The position numbers and the translations under genes are program-made. From Chlamydiota bacterium (GTDB taxonomy: Bacteria; Auribacterota; UBA3054; B51-G9): 32,671 nucleotides of DNA. Shown here one piece after another: positions 17,552 to 26,825 of this stretch (within the stretch, counting starts at the first letter, position 1; every line of letters begins with the position of its first letter). The notes under the pieces were generated by a model. The model made no database searches and was not told where the DNA came from. It saw nothing but the letters and a program-made list of their open reading frames with translations. The stretch spans positions 1 through 32,671 of the forward strand of contig QMOL01000004.1 in the NCBI GenBank assembly GCA_003648225.1, given 5' to 3'.

Positions 17552-18610
17552 ATGAAAATATTTACTATCATAGGAGCCAGACCTCAATTTGTTAAATGCG
17601 CGCCGGTATCGGCAGCATTAAGAAAAGAGCACCCCGAATTCCTTGTTCATACCGGACAGCATTACGATGAAAATATGTCGCATATTTTTTTCGATGAAAT
17701 GGGTATCCCGAAACCAAACGTAAATCTCAATGTCGGATCAGGAACCCATGCAACTCAAACCGCCGCGATGATGACCGGTTTGGAACCGCTTATGCTCGAA
17801 CAAAAGCCCGATGCGGTTATGATTTACGGTGATACAAACTCGACCGTTGCCGGCGCTCTTGTCGCCGCGAAACTACATATTCCTGTTATCCATATTGAAG
17901 CCGGTCTAAGAAGTTTTAATTTAAAAATGCCGGAAGAAATAAATAGAATCGTCGCTGACAGATTGTCGAAAATCTTATGCTGCCCTACTGAAACCGCTAT
18001 CGAAAACCTGGCAAAGGAAGGAATTACAAATGGTGTGATAAATACCGGTGATGTAATGTATGACGCCGTATTAATGTTCAAGCCATTATCAGAAAAGTCA
18101 AAATTCCCGGAAATTTTAGGTACTAAATCAAAAGAATATAATTTAATAACTATTCACCGTGCATCCAATACCGATAATACCGATAATTTATTGAATATTC
18201 TTAACGGCGCGAATGATTCCAGCCGTCATTCAATTTTCCCTATTCATCCGCGTACGAAAAATATAATGAAAAATAATGGCATAAGCATTGATTCATTTAA
18301 AAACATAAAATTTATCGAGCCGTTAGGTTATCTCGATTTTATGGCTCTCGCCGCAAACGCCAAAACAATCACAACCGATTCAGGCGGACTGCAAAAAGAA
18401 GCTTATTGGCATGGAGTTCCCTGCATTACTGTTCGAAATGAAACGGAGTGGGTGGAAACAGTTGAATCCGGCTGGAACTGTTTAATAGGTCCGGACCGTG
18501 AAAAAATCACTAATGCGTTAATGAATTTCTCACCATCAGGCGAAAGACCTGAATACTACGGGAACGGAAATGCAAGCGGAAAGATAGTTGAAGCGATAAA
18601 TCTTGATTAA
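17552..18610 (+). CDS. wbpI: UDP-N-acetylglucosamine 2-epimerase family (WecB/WbpI-like)
   Basis: MKIFTIIGARPQFVKCAPVSAALR…VHTGQHYDENMSHIFFDEMGIPKPNVNLNVGSG…VYGDTNST-like IYGDTNSTVAG…HIEAGLRSFNLKMPEEINR. Confidence 0.88.
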   Translation: MKIFTIIGARPQFVKCAPVSAALRKEHPEFLVHTGQHYDENMSHIFFDEMGIPKPNVNLNVGSGTHATQTAAMMTGLEPLMLEQKPDAVMIYGDTNSTVAGALVAAKLHIPVIHIEAGLRSFNLKMPEEINRIVADRLSKILCCPTETAIENLAKEGITNGVINTGDVMYDAVLMFKPLSEKSKFPEILGTKSKEYNLITIHRASNTDNTDNLLNILNGANDSSRHSIFPIHPRTKNIMKNNGISIDSFKNIKFIEPLGYLDFMALAANAKTITTDSGGLQKEAYWHGVPCITVRNETEWVETVESGWNCLIGPDREKITNALMNFSPSGERPEYYGNGNASGKIVEAINLD

Positions 18611-18618
18611 AGTAAATT

Positions 18619-19464
18619 ATGAGAAAAAATATTATAATAATTTTTCTACTAATATGGTGTTATAACGCGTATTGCAACAAGGTATTTGTTCTGGCTGGTC
18701 AATCAAATATGCGTGGAAGAAATTGTTGGTTAGATGATTTGCCTTCTTCTCTAACAGGAAAACAAAACGGTGTCAAGTGGTATTCCAGCAATGATGTTTG
18801 GACTACTTTATGTGCACCAACTGAACCACTACCAATAAGTGGAGGCTATTTTACAGATTGGGGACCTGAAATTTCTCTTGGAAATAAATTGTTTTCTGAA
18901 ATAGGAGAAGATGTTTATCTTGTAAAACATAGTAAAGGGGGAACGACACTTGCTCATGATTGGAATCCGGAATTGAGTAATTCTCTTTATCATAGTTTAA
19001 CAGCTCGTGTATTTAAATCTGTTTTTGAATTAGGGACTAATTATGAAATCTCTGGTTTTTTCTGGATGCAAGGAGAAAATGATTCTATTGTTTCTAATTA
19101 TGCATTTAATTATTTTTCTAACTTAACTAATCTCATAAATCGCCTAAGAATAGATTTTAACACCCCGAATATGCCTTTTATTTTAGGTATGATTCATCCT
19201 AATAATAATTGGCCGTTTGTTAATGTAATACGACAAGCTCAAACAAATATTGTATTGGAACTGCCATTTGTTTCATCTTACGATACTAGTGAATTGAGCG
19301 TTTGTGGTTCGCAAGTTTGTGATAACGTTCATTACACTCCGGAAAGTATCATTTGCTTGGGGGAAGAGTTCTCTGATCTTTGGAGCCAAACCATTCCAGA
19401 GCCTTTTACTTTTCGCTTTTTTCTAATAGTGATGTATTTCATCATTTTCAAATTTAAAATATGA
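18619..19464 (+). CDS. SASA-type carbohydrate acetylesterase with signal peptide and C-terminal PEP-CTERM-like sorting tail
   Basis: VFVLAGQSNMRGR (SGNH block I), FFWMQGENDS, NVHYTPESI; C-terminus TIPEPFTFRFFLIVMYFIIFKFKI. Confidence 0.78.
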   Translation: MRKNIIIIFLLIWCYNAYCNKVFVLAGQSNMRGRNCWLDDLPSSLTGKQNGVKWYSSNDVWTTLCAPTEPLPISGGYFTDWGPEISLGNKLFSEIGEDVYLVKHSKGGTTLAHDWNPELSNSLYHSLTARVFKSVFELGTNYEISGFFWMQGENDSIVSNYAFNYFSNLTNLINRLRIDFNTPNMPFILGMIHPNNNWPFVNVIRQAQTNIVLELPFVSSYDTSELSVCGSQVCDNVHYTPESIICLGEEFSDLWSQTIPEPFTFRFFLIVMYFIIFKFKI

Positions 19465-19660
19465 ATAAGTTTGTAAATAAAAAAAACGAACTCAAACTTT
19501 TGAAAAAACTGTAAATATATTTTTCCCAGCAAAGCCGGCTTTACTACTGCTTTTTTAAAAGCAGCCAAAACAGATGAATCAATTATACTGAAGCCATAAT
19601 CCAGGCATTATTCAGTCTATATTTTCCTTATATACAGGAAGATATTATATTAAACCTTCC

Positions 19661-19689
19661 TTGACACAAGGAAATAAATATGATATAAT
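19661..19689 (+). promoter_or_regulatory. Consensus promoter TTGACA-17-TATAAT; -35 embedded in dyad TTCCTTG-ACA-CAAGGAA (19657-19673)
   Basis: Perfect boxes with optimal spacing; ATG at 19696 sits at the expected transcription start; second dyad TTCCT-TATATAC-AGGAA at 19624-19640. Confidence 0.7.
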
Positions 19690-19695
19690 ATCGCT

Positions 19696-20970
19696 ATGAT
19701 AGATTTATTGAAACAAATAATTTCTGATTTTCATTCACAGGACTTGCCGAAGTTTAAAAATCGTGAATTGAAAGTTCCGTTAAATTTGGACAAAATACTG
19801 ACAATAATTGGTCCACGACGTGCCGGGAAAACTTGGTATATGTTTCAGTTAATTCGCGAACTTGAAACCGCCGGAATAAAACGAGAACAGATTTTATATA
19901 TAAATTTTGAGGATGAACGGCTCAATTTCTCAAACAATTATGATTTGATAATTCAAGCATGGTTAGAATTATATCCTGAATTCCAACTTAAAGATTTATA
20001 CATTTTTTATGATGAAATTCAGGAACTTCCTAATTGGGAAAAATACATAAGAAGAATCTATGATACGGTTACTAAAAAAATTGTTCTAACCGGTTCGAAT
20101 GCAAAGTTATTATCAAAAGATATTGCCACTTCATTAAGAGGGCGTAGTTTATCTTATGAATTAATGCCCTTATCTTTTGTCGAATATTTATCATTTAACA
20201 AAGTCAATTTAAAAAAGAAACATTCTACTAAATCCAAGAGTATAATTAAAAATTTGTTTCAGGAATACCTCGTTCGGGGCGGTTATCCGGAATTGGTTGG
20301 CATAGAAGACAGATTTAAAACTCAAATTCTGCAGGAATATTTTAATGTGATGATTTATAAAGACCTTGTTGAAAGGTATGCGATTAAAGATGTTTCAATA
20401 GTTAAATATTTAATAAAACGAATGATAAGCTCGTTTACAAAAGAGTTTTCCGGTAATAAATTGTATAACGAACTTAAATCAAAGGGTTTTTCAATAAGTA
20501 AAGATACAGTTTACAGATTAATTGACCAAATTTGCTCGATTTACCTTTTAACTACTATTGAAAAATATGAACAATCGGTAATAAAGCGTGAATTTACTAA
20601 CAAAAAATTATATCTTTACGATAATGGATTTGCATCTGCAATTCAATATTTATTTTCTGATGACCGGGGCAAGCTTTTAGAAAATCTTGTTTTCAATTTT
20701 TTGCGAAATAAATATAAAACAATTTCTTTCATAAAAAATGGGTTTGAATGCGATTTTGCTGTCTTCCCGGAAAAAAATAAGACTTTGTTGATTCAAGTCG
20801 CCGATACTTTGCATACGAATAACATAAACAGAGAATTAGCCGGACTTATAAAATCATCGAAAAAATTTAAACATGCAGAATTGGTTCTATTAATAAATAA
20901 TCAAGAGAATGATTTAGAAATACCTGACAACATTAAGGTAAAACAAGTTTGTGAATGGCTTCTTGAATAA
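19696..20970 (+). CDS. AAA-family ATPase with C-terminal DUF4143
   Basis: IIGPRRAGKTWYMFQLIREL, IFYDEIQELPNWEKYIRRIYD, LTGSNAKLLSKDIATSLRGRSLSYELMPLSFVEYL, EYLVRGGYPE. Confidence 0.9.
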   Translation: MIDLLKQIISDFHSQDLPKFKNRELKVPLNLDKILTIIGPRRAGKTWYMFQLIRELETAGIKREQILYINFEDERLNFSNNYDLIIQAWLELYPEFQLKDLYIFYDEIQELPNWEKYIRRIYDTVTKKIVLTGSNAKLLSKDIATSLRGRSLSYELMPLSFVEYLSFNKVNLKKKHSTKSKSIIKNLFQEYLVRGGYPELVGIEDRFKTQILQEYFNVMIYKDLVERYAIKDVSIVKYLIKRMISSFTKEFSGNKLYNELKSKGFSISKDTVYRLIDQICSIYLLTTIEKYEQSVIKREFTNKKLYLYDNGFASAIQYLFSDDRGKLLENLVFNFLRNKYKTISFIKNGFECDFAVFPEKNKTLLIQVADTLHTNNINRELAGLIKSSKKFKHAELVLLINNQENDLEIPDNIKVKQVCEWLLE

Positions 20971-20975
20971 CAGGA

Positions 20976-21004
20976 TACACAAAAAGTTGCCGTTTTTGTA
21001 TAAT
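20976..21004 (+). promoter_or_regulatory. Possible promoter (…GTTGCCGTTTTTGTATAATAG) upstream of the GT2 gene
   Basis: Shares the G(C)CGTTTTTGTATAATR core with the elements at 5858 and 13552. Confidence 0.35.
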
Positions 21005-21097
21005 AGAAAACATTAATTTTCTTTTCCCGTGTGAAATTTACTCCCTACTTAATAATATCAAAAACTGTAAAAAAATTAATTTACCACAAAAATTACT

Positions 21098-22063
21098 ATG
21101 GAAAAAATCGAACTAAGTATCGTTGTACCAATGTACAACGAACAAGATAACGTATCGGAAACGCATCGGAAAATTCATGAAGCAATTGACCCGCTTAATA
21201 TAAAATGGGAACTTATTTTTGTTAATGACGGGAGTATTGACAACACGCTCTCTGTTGTCAGTGAAGTGGCGGAAAAAGATCCGGTGCTGAAAATCGTTTC
21301 TTATCTGCCGAATCGTGGCAGAGGTTACGCTCTGCGGCAGGGATTCAATGCGGCAAACGGCGAATATATATTGAGCATTGACTTTGATTTGAGTTACGAT
21401 GCAGACCATCTCGTTAGAATGTATCAATATCTTAAGGAACATCCGGAAGCCGATGTAGTTCTCGGATCAGCTTATATGAAAGGCGGAGAAGTTATTGGTG
21501 TGCCTAAGTTCAGGTTATTTATCAGCAAGCTTGGGAATTTAATGCTGCGACTTGCTTTTCCGTGGCATATCCACACAATCACCTGCGTTTTGCGCGGCTA
21601 CAGAAAAGAAGCGATAAAAAGTCTCGCACTCGTTGCCGACGGAAAAGAAATTCATCTTGAGATTTTGTCAAAAGTTCTTGATTTAGGATATAAAGTTGCT
21701 GAAATTCCGGCAACATTAACCGCGCGACGAAAAGGAACATCAAAATTCAAATTTAAGAAGACATCTTTAACTCATCTCGCGTTTTTATTTTTTGAGAAGC
21801 CGATAGTTGTGTTTGGAATTTTCGGAACATTTCTCCTCTTTGGCGGAATATTGACAGGGCTTTTCATAACATATCTTCGTTTTACCGGTAAATTAAACCC
21901 CGGGCGACCGTTAACGTTTTTGACAATTATTTTGATAGTGGCAGGTATTCAGTTATTATCGTTCGGACTTATCGCAATATTGTTGCGCGAACAGCGTAGA
22001 GAGATATACCGGTTACAGCAAAACCAGAACAAACTATCGAATTATTTGATTAACAAGAATTAA
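21098..22063 (+). CDS. GT2 glycosyltransferase, dolichyl-phosphate-sugar synthase-like with C-terminal TM helices
   Basis: MEKIELSIVVPMYNEQDNV…FVNDGSIDNT…NRGRGYALRQGFNAANGEYILSIDFDLSYDADHLVRM. Confidence 0.88.
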   Translation: MEKIELSIVVPMYNEQDNVSETHRKIHEAIDPLNIKWELIFVNDGSIDNTLSVVSEVAEKDPVLKIVSYLPNRGRGYALRQGFNAANGEYILSIDFDLSYDADHLVRMYQYLKEHPEADVVLGSAYMKGGEVIGVPKFRLFISKLGNLMLRLAFPWHIHTITCVLRGYRKEAIKSLALVADGKEIHLEILSKVLDLGYKVAEIPATLTARRKGTSKFKFKKTSLTHLAFLFFEKPIVVFGIFGTFLLFGGILTGLFITYLRFTGKLNPGRPLTFLTIILIVAGIQLLSFGLIAILLREQRREIYRLQQNQNKLSNYLINKN

Positions 22064-22103
22064 AAAGTATTTCGTAGTCTGATACAATTCAGCAATAACA
22101 TTT

Positions 22104-23222
22104 TTATTGTAAAAGCAATATTTCTTTTAAAGCCGGTTTCTTTTTCAGTGTAAGTTTCTTTAGCTTTACACGGGAATTATAAGTTGAATAAACCATTACA
22201 TACAAATTGGATGGTGGGTTATCAAAATATAATAAAGCTTTTCTCGTAATATGTTTTTTATTGTCTGATATTGGAATGTGAACTTTTGTATCAGCCGTAT
22301 CATAATTTTCGCCAAAAAAATCAACTATAAATTCTTCATCTTTTTTGCTGCTTGGAACAGGAAGATTAATAGCCACATCAAGCCAATAAGAACCGTTTAA
22401 TTCTGTCGGGGCTTTAGAAATAGAAACTATTTTAGAGTTATTCCCCTCGTCCTGCATTTCAACAGAACGCCATTTTTGTTTCAACAAATTCAAAGAAACT
22501 GTTTTAGAAAGAATATTGTCATATCTTAATTTTAGACTCCCGGCAATTAGGCATATAAGAATAAAGATAGAAACCGCCAATAATCCATAAGATTTTTTCT
22601 TTTGTTTCAGATTAGAATTAGTTTTTGTAATTAACTTAAATTTAACAATCCAAAAAAGAAAAAGAATTTGTAAAACAAGCCATATACCCACGCAAATTTC
22701 AATTTTATTTTTACGTATTTTATTACTCAATGAGTATAAATGCAAAGAAAGTTTTGAAACAGTTTCAATTTTCAATTCGTGAATTTTGATTTCAGCAGGG
22801 CTAAGCTTTATAATTCGCAAAGAAACAGGGTCGGGTACCCCTGCACAATTAAATACAGCGGTATATCTATGCTTTCCGTTTCGTCTTAGATTATTAGAAG
22901 GAATAAAATTAAAATTGGAATCATCCCAAACATTTTTAAGAAAAAGATCCATAAAAAAATCATGAGGGTGTCCAGCCGGGACGCCTTTCCAATCGAATTC
23001 AACAGAGATTTTATAGGTCTTTCCACTTATAAAATTCATATTGTCTAAATAAGCTGCAATTATTTTATTTGAAACAAGAGTGATCGTTTGGTTTGAGATT
23101 GTAAAGCCCCTGTCTCCTTTCCAATGATTATTGGCTGCAAGCAAATCAACACCGCCGCAAAGTCCCACATCGGCGATTAAAAACATCAAAAGAAATAATA
23201 ATAGTTTAAATTTATCGTTCAT
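22104..23222 (-). CDS. Membrane-anchored protein with two predicted extracytoplasmic domains separated by TM helices
   Basis: ORF 22104-23273; ATG at 23222 (MNDKFKLLLFLLMFLIADVGLCGG) overlaps the 672-aa gene stop by 11 bp and is followed by a signal/TM segment. Confidence 0.65.
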   Translation of the reverse strand: MNDKFKLLLFLLMFLIADVGLCGGVDLLAANNHWKGDRGFTISNQTITLVSNKIIAAYLDNMNFISGKTYKISVEFDWKGVPAGHPHDFFMDLFLKNVWDDSNFNFIPSNNLRRNGKHRYTAVFNCAGVPDPVSLRIIKLSPAEIKIHELKIETVSKLSLHLYSLSNKIRKNKIEICVGIWLVLQILFLFWIVKFKLITKTNSNLKQKKKSYGLLAVSIFILICLIAGSLKLRYDNILSKTVSLNLLKQKWRSVEMQDEGNNSKIVSISKAPTELNGSYWLDVAINLPVPSSKKDEEFIVDFFGENYDTADTKVHIPISDNKKHITRKALLYFDNPPSNLYVMVYSTYNSRVKLKKLTLKKKPALKEILLLQ

Positions 23223-25230
23223 ATAAATAAAAGCGCCCTTTCTGCGCGATGGAACTCTTACCGGGTATTTCATTAGTGGTAATTTTATAAGACCAGTCCG
23301 TCAGCAGAGTCAAGAGTCCTTTTTCGGCTCTTGGCCAAATATAAAATGATGGTCGTTTGCTTATAGTAACATTTCTTTTACGACCATAATACATTGCCCA
23401 AGCTGTATCCCAATCTCTCATTGGGCCGAGGAATATTGTTTTGTTTTGAGGAACTTTATTAAATAATTCCGGCAAACTTTTTAATTCATCATCGACGTAA
23501 GTGTTATAATTTTGTGCTTGCGCCACATTAATTATTCCTGTCTCATATATATTAGCAACATTGATATCAAAAAGAAAAAGCACAAGAGAAAGTGAGATTA
23601 ATATTGATAAAAATGTTTGCTTTTTTTCTGCAATCCACAACAATCCGGTTGCTAAAACAACACAAACAAAAGGTACAACATACGACCAATACTTGAATTC
23701 AGAATAAGTATCTCCCCGAGCATGAAATGAATAAGCTAAAAGAGAGATGATTGAAAGCAGCGCCAAAGCGGAAGCAATCAAAGTTTTTTTTCTAAAAAAC
23801 AACAAGCGAATTATACCAATGCCAAATATTATTATTGTCAGCCATTGAAAATAAATTGCCATCCCGCCCTGTTCAAGAAATGAGAATTTATGTTTAGTCA
23901 TCCAAGGTCGCGGCTGCAATCCAAAAAGTTCTTGAGAAGTAACACTAACATATTTTGTACAAATCAATGGTATATGGTCTATCAATATCCCGGTAGTATA
24001 TTTAACTGCAAAAGCAACACCTGCCGCCAAAACAAGAATTAGAATAAATGTGATAAGAGATTGAGTCAACCGAACAGATAAAATATTTTTTTCCCATATT
24101 TTTTTAAAAGAAGAAGAAAACCAAACGATAAAGTAAAAGAAGCTGACAGTTGCCGGAACTCCGATTAAAAACATTCCTCCAATTGGAGTTATAACTGTAT
24201 AATTTGAATAAAGGGCTAAAAGAAACAGAGCAGAATAACCAAAGCACAGCCATTTTTTCAAACTGCCCTGAACAGCCATAAAAAATATAGGAGCTAAAAA
24301 CACAACACCTACTAAATGTCGTAAAAAACCACTTTGACCAATAAAGAAAAAGAATGGATTAACTCCAATTAATGCGGCAGACACAAATGCAACGTTTTGT
24401 GACATACCAAAGCCGAATCTGGCGGTAAGAAATGTACCAATTACAGTTAAAAGAACAGCAAGAACCAAAACAACCGGAAAAGCATTCACTTCATCAAAGC
24501 CCGGAAAGACAGTTGCAGTTGCCTGAAGAAAAGCCGTACCCATAATAGATTTTAACCTTACGGTTTCCGCACTCCTGCTTAGATATAATTTCCCGCGTTC
24601 ATTTTCGCTCAAATATGGTAATCGTTCAGAAAGGGGTTTATCGACTACAGCAGCAGACCGGCAAGCATAATAAAAAGAATCATTAACACCTGTTCCTGAA
24701 TACGATGTCATACCTAATTGTGAATAAGGATACATATGAAAAATGCTGGTCATCAAAACAATTAATGCCAGACCGGTAAAGCATTTAGGAGATGATATTT
24801 TTTTTAATGCGCCTGTAATCCAAGCGATACCATACATAACAATAACTAACAAAACAGCTCCTAAAAGACAGAACCGAAATGAAAGTCCCATATAACTTGG
24901 ATATATCCACAATGACCAATACGCAAATCCGATGATAGGTGCTAATAACCATATATATTCTTTAAAAACTTTTCTAATTGGTAAACAAAACGGGAACCCG
25001 ATAAAAGTTAAAATAAGGACTCCGATAAGTGACGGAAAATACAAGCGTGGATTAAGCGTGATTGCCAGCCATTTAGTTTTATCAATAAAACCGCCTTTAG
25101 CCTGCAGAAAACCGAGCAATAAAAAAATGAAGCACGAACTCAAAAACAGAAACGGCAACCAGAAATTTATATTTCTATAATCTTTCGAATCATTTGTTAT
25201 ACTTTTAGTTTTGTATTGGCAATTTTGCAT
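23212..25230 (-). CDS. Polytopic GT-C-like membrane protein
   Basis: 672 aa, about a dozen hydrophobic segments; loop GTGVNDSFYYACRS; EFKYWSYVVPFVCVVLATGLL; ends GRFYLYER. Confidence 0.65.
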   Translation of the reverse strand: MQNCQYKTKSITNDSKDYRNINFWLPFLFLSSCFIFLLLGFLQAKGGFIDKTKWLAITLNPRLYFPSLIGVLILTFIGFPFCLPIRKVFKEYIWLLAPIIGFAYWSLWIYPSYMGLSFRFCLLGAVLLVIVMYGIAWITGALKKISSPKCFTGLALIVLMTSIFHMYPYSQLGMTSYSGTGVNDSFYYACRSAAVVDKPLSERLPYLSENERGKLYLSRSAETVRLKSIMGTAFLQATATVFPGFDEVNAFPVVLVLAVLLTVIGTFLTARFGFGMSQNVAFVSAALIGVNPFFFFIGQSGFLRHLVGVVFLAPIFFMAVQGSLKKWLCFGYSALFLLALYSNYTVITPIGGMFLIGVPATVSFFYFIVWFSSSFKKIWEKNILSVRLTQSLITFILILVLAAGVAFAVKYTTGILIDHIPLICTKYVSVTSQELFGLQPRPWMTKHKFSFLEQGGMAIYFQWLTIIIFGIGIIRLLFFRKKTLIASALALLSIISLLAYSFHARGDTYSEFKYWSYVVPFVCVVLATGLLWIAEKKQTFLSILISLSLVLFLFDINVANIYETGIINVAQAQNYNTYVDDELKSLPELFNKVPQNKTIFLGPMRDWDTAWAMYYGRKRNVTISKRPSFYIWPRAEKGLLTLLTDWSYKITTNEIPGKSSIAQKGRFYLYER

Positions 25231-25406
25231 AATAAGATGGCAAATTCTTAATAAATCAATTAGTTTAGATTATACTTAATATATTCTTACAAGTCAACTG
25301 TGTTGCCTATTAATTAAACTTAACATACCATTGTTTTTTCGGATTAATTTCGCTATAATATCAACTAAATTTTTCGTATAGTGACAAACATTTTATTAAT
25401 ATAATT

Positions 25407-26825
25407 ATGCTTTTTCAAAACTCTATATTTTTAGTTTTTCTGATTATAGTATTTCTTCTTTGGTTCCTGTTCCACAGATGGAATATTGCAAGTAAAATCG
25501 TTTTACTTGTTGCTTCCTATGTTTTTTATGGTGCATGGAATGTTAAATATATATGGTTAATTCTCGCTTCTACTTTGATTGATTATTTTGTTGCTTTGGC
25601 TCTTGGTGGTATTGATGATGAAAAAAAACTTAAGCGCAAAATAATGTTAACAATAAGCCTTGTCGCAAATCTTGGACTGTTGGGTTTTTTTAAGTATCAA
25701 GGTTTCTTTATTCAAAATCTGCAATCAATAATGCCGTTTGATCTTCCGTTCGCTGAAACAATCTTACCGGTGGGCATTTCTTTTTACACGTTTCAGTCAA
25801 TGAGTTATACCATTGATGTTTATCGTAAAAAGCTACCGGTATGTAAAAGTTTTATAGACTTTGCAACTTACGTTTCATTCTTCCCTCAATTGGTTGCGGG
25901 TCCAATTGTCAGAGCATCTGATTTTCTTCCTCAGCTCACCAAGCCGCGTAAGTTTTCGATTGAAAATATCAGTAAATTCTTACCTATTTTCGCAATAGGT
26001 TTGTTTAAAAAAACAATTCTGGCTGACAATCTAGGTATTTATGTTGATAGTGTATTCTCTAATATTTCCGCTCACTCTTCGTTAGATTGTGTTTTGGCTT
26101 TAATTTCTTACGCATTCCAGATTTATTACGATTTCTCTGGTTATACTGATATGGCAATTGGAGTTGCTGCATTGTTCGGTTATACATTAACAATAAACTT
26201 TAATTTACCGTATATCGCTACTTCAATCGCTGACTTCTGGAGAAGATGGCATATTAGTTTAAGTACTTGGCTTCGAGATTATCTTTATATTCCTCTTGGC
26301 GGCAGCAAGATGAAAAGCAGTATTGGAGTTGCTCGAAATTTATTAATTACAATGATTCTTGGCGGATTATGGCACGGTGCGGCATGGAATTTTGTAGTTT
26401 GGGGGACATATCAGGGCGTTTTGTTAACTATTGAACGTTTTTTTATCAAGCCGCAGAAAAAAGAAAATTTTTGGTTTTCGTTATTTTTCCGTTGGCCGGT
26501 TACTATGATATTTATTTTGGGCGGCTGGTTAATTTTCAGAGTCAAACAATTAAGTGACATAAAATTGTACTTTAATTCTTTGTTAAAATTCAATGCTGAT
26601 ACAACAATTCCAAATGTATGCATTGCAATTTTAATACTTTCCGTTAGTTACACTCTTATTCAATTTATAAGAGTAAAATCAGAAAAAGTTTTTATATTAT
26701 CCAAACACCCAACTTTTCAATTTTCGTTAGGATTTGCGAAAGGTGTATTAACCGTATTAATCATAATTTACTCATTAGTTTTTGCATGCAAAACAACAAA
26801 TCCATATATTTATTTTCAGTTTTAA
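25407..26825 (+). CDS. MBOAT family O-acyltransferase (AlgI/DltB-like)
   Basis: FFPQLVAGPIVRASDFLPQL, WRRWHISLSTWLRDYLYIPLGGSK, MILGGLWHGAAWNFVVWGTYQG. Confidence 0.93.
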   Translation: MLFQNSIFLVFLIIVFLLWFLFHRWNIASKIVLLVASYVFYGAWNVKYIWLILASTLIDYFVALALGGIDDEKKLKRKIMLTISLVANLGLLGFFKYQGFFIQNLQSIMPFDLPFAETILPVGISFYTFQSMSYTIDVYRKKLPVCKSFIDFATYVSFFPQLVAGPIVRASDFLPQLTKPRKFSIENISKFLPIFAIGLFKKTILADNLGIYVDSVFSNISAHSSLDCVLALISYAFQIYYDFSGYTDMAIGVAALFGYTLTINFNLPYIATSIADFWRRWHISLSTWLRDYLYIPLGGSKMKSSIGVARNLLITMILGGLWHGAAWNFVVWGTYQGVLLTIERFFIKPQKKENFWFSLFFRWPVTMIFILGGWLIFRVKQLSDIKLYFNSLLKFNADTTIPNVCIAILILSVSYTLIQFIRVKSEKVFILSKHPTFQFSLGFAKGVLTVLIIIYSLVFACKTTNPYIYFQF

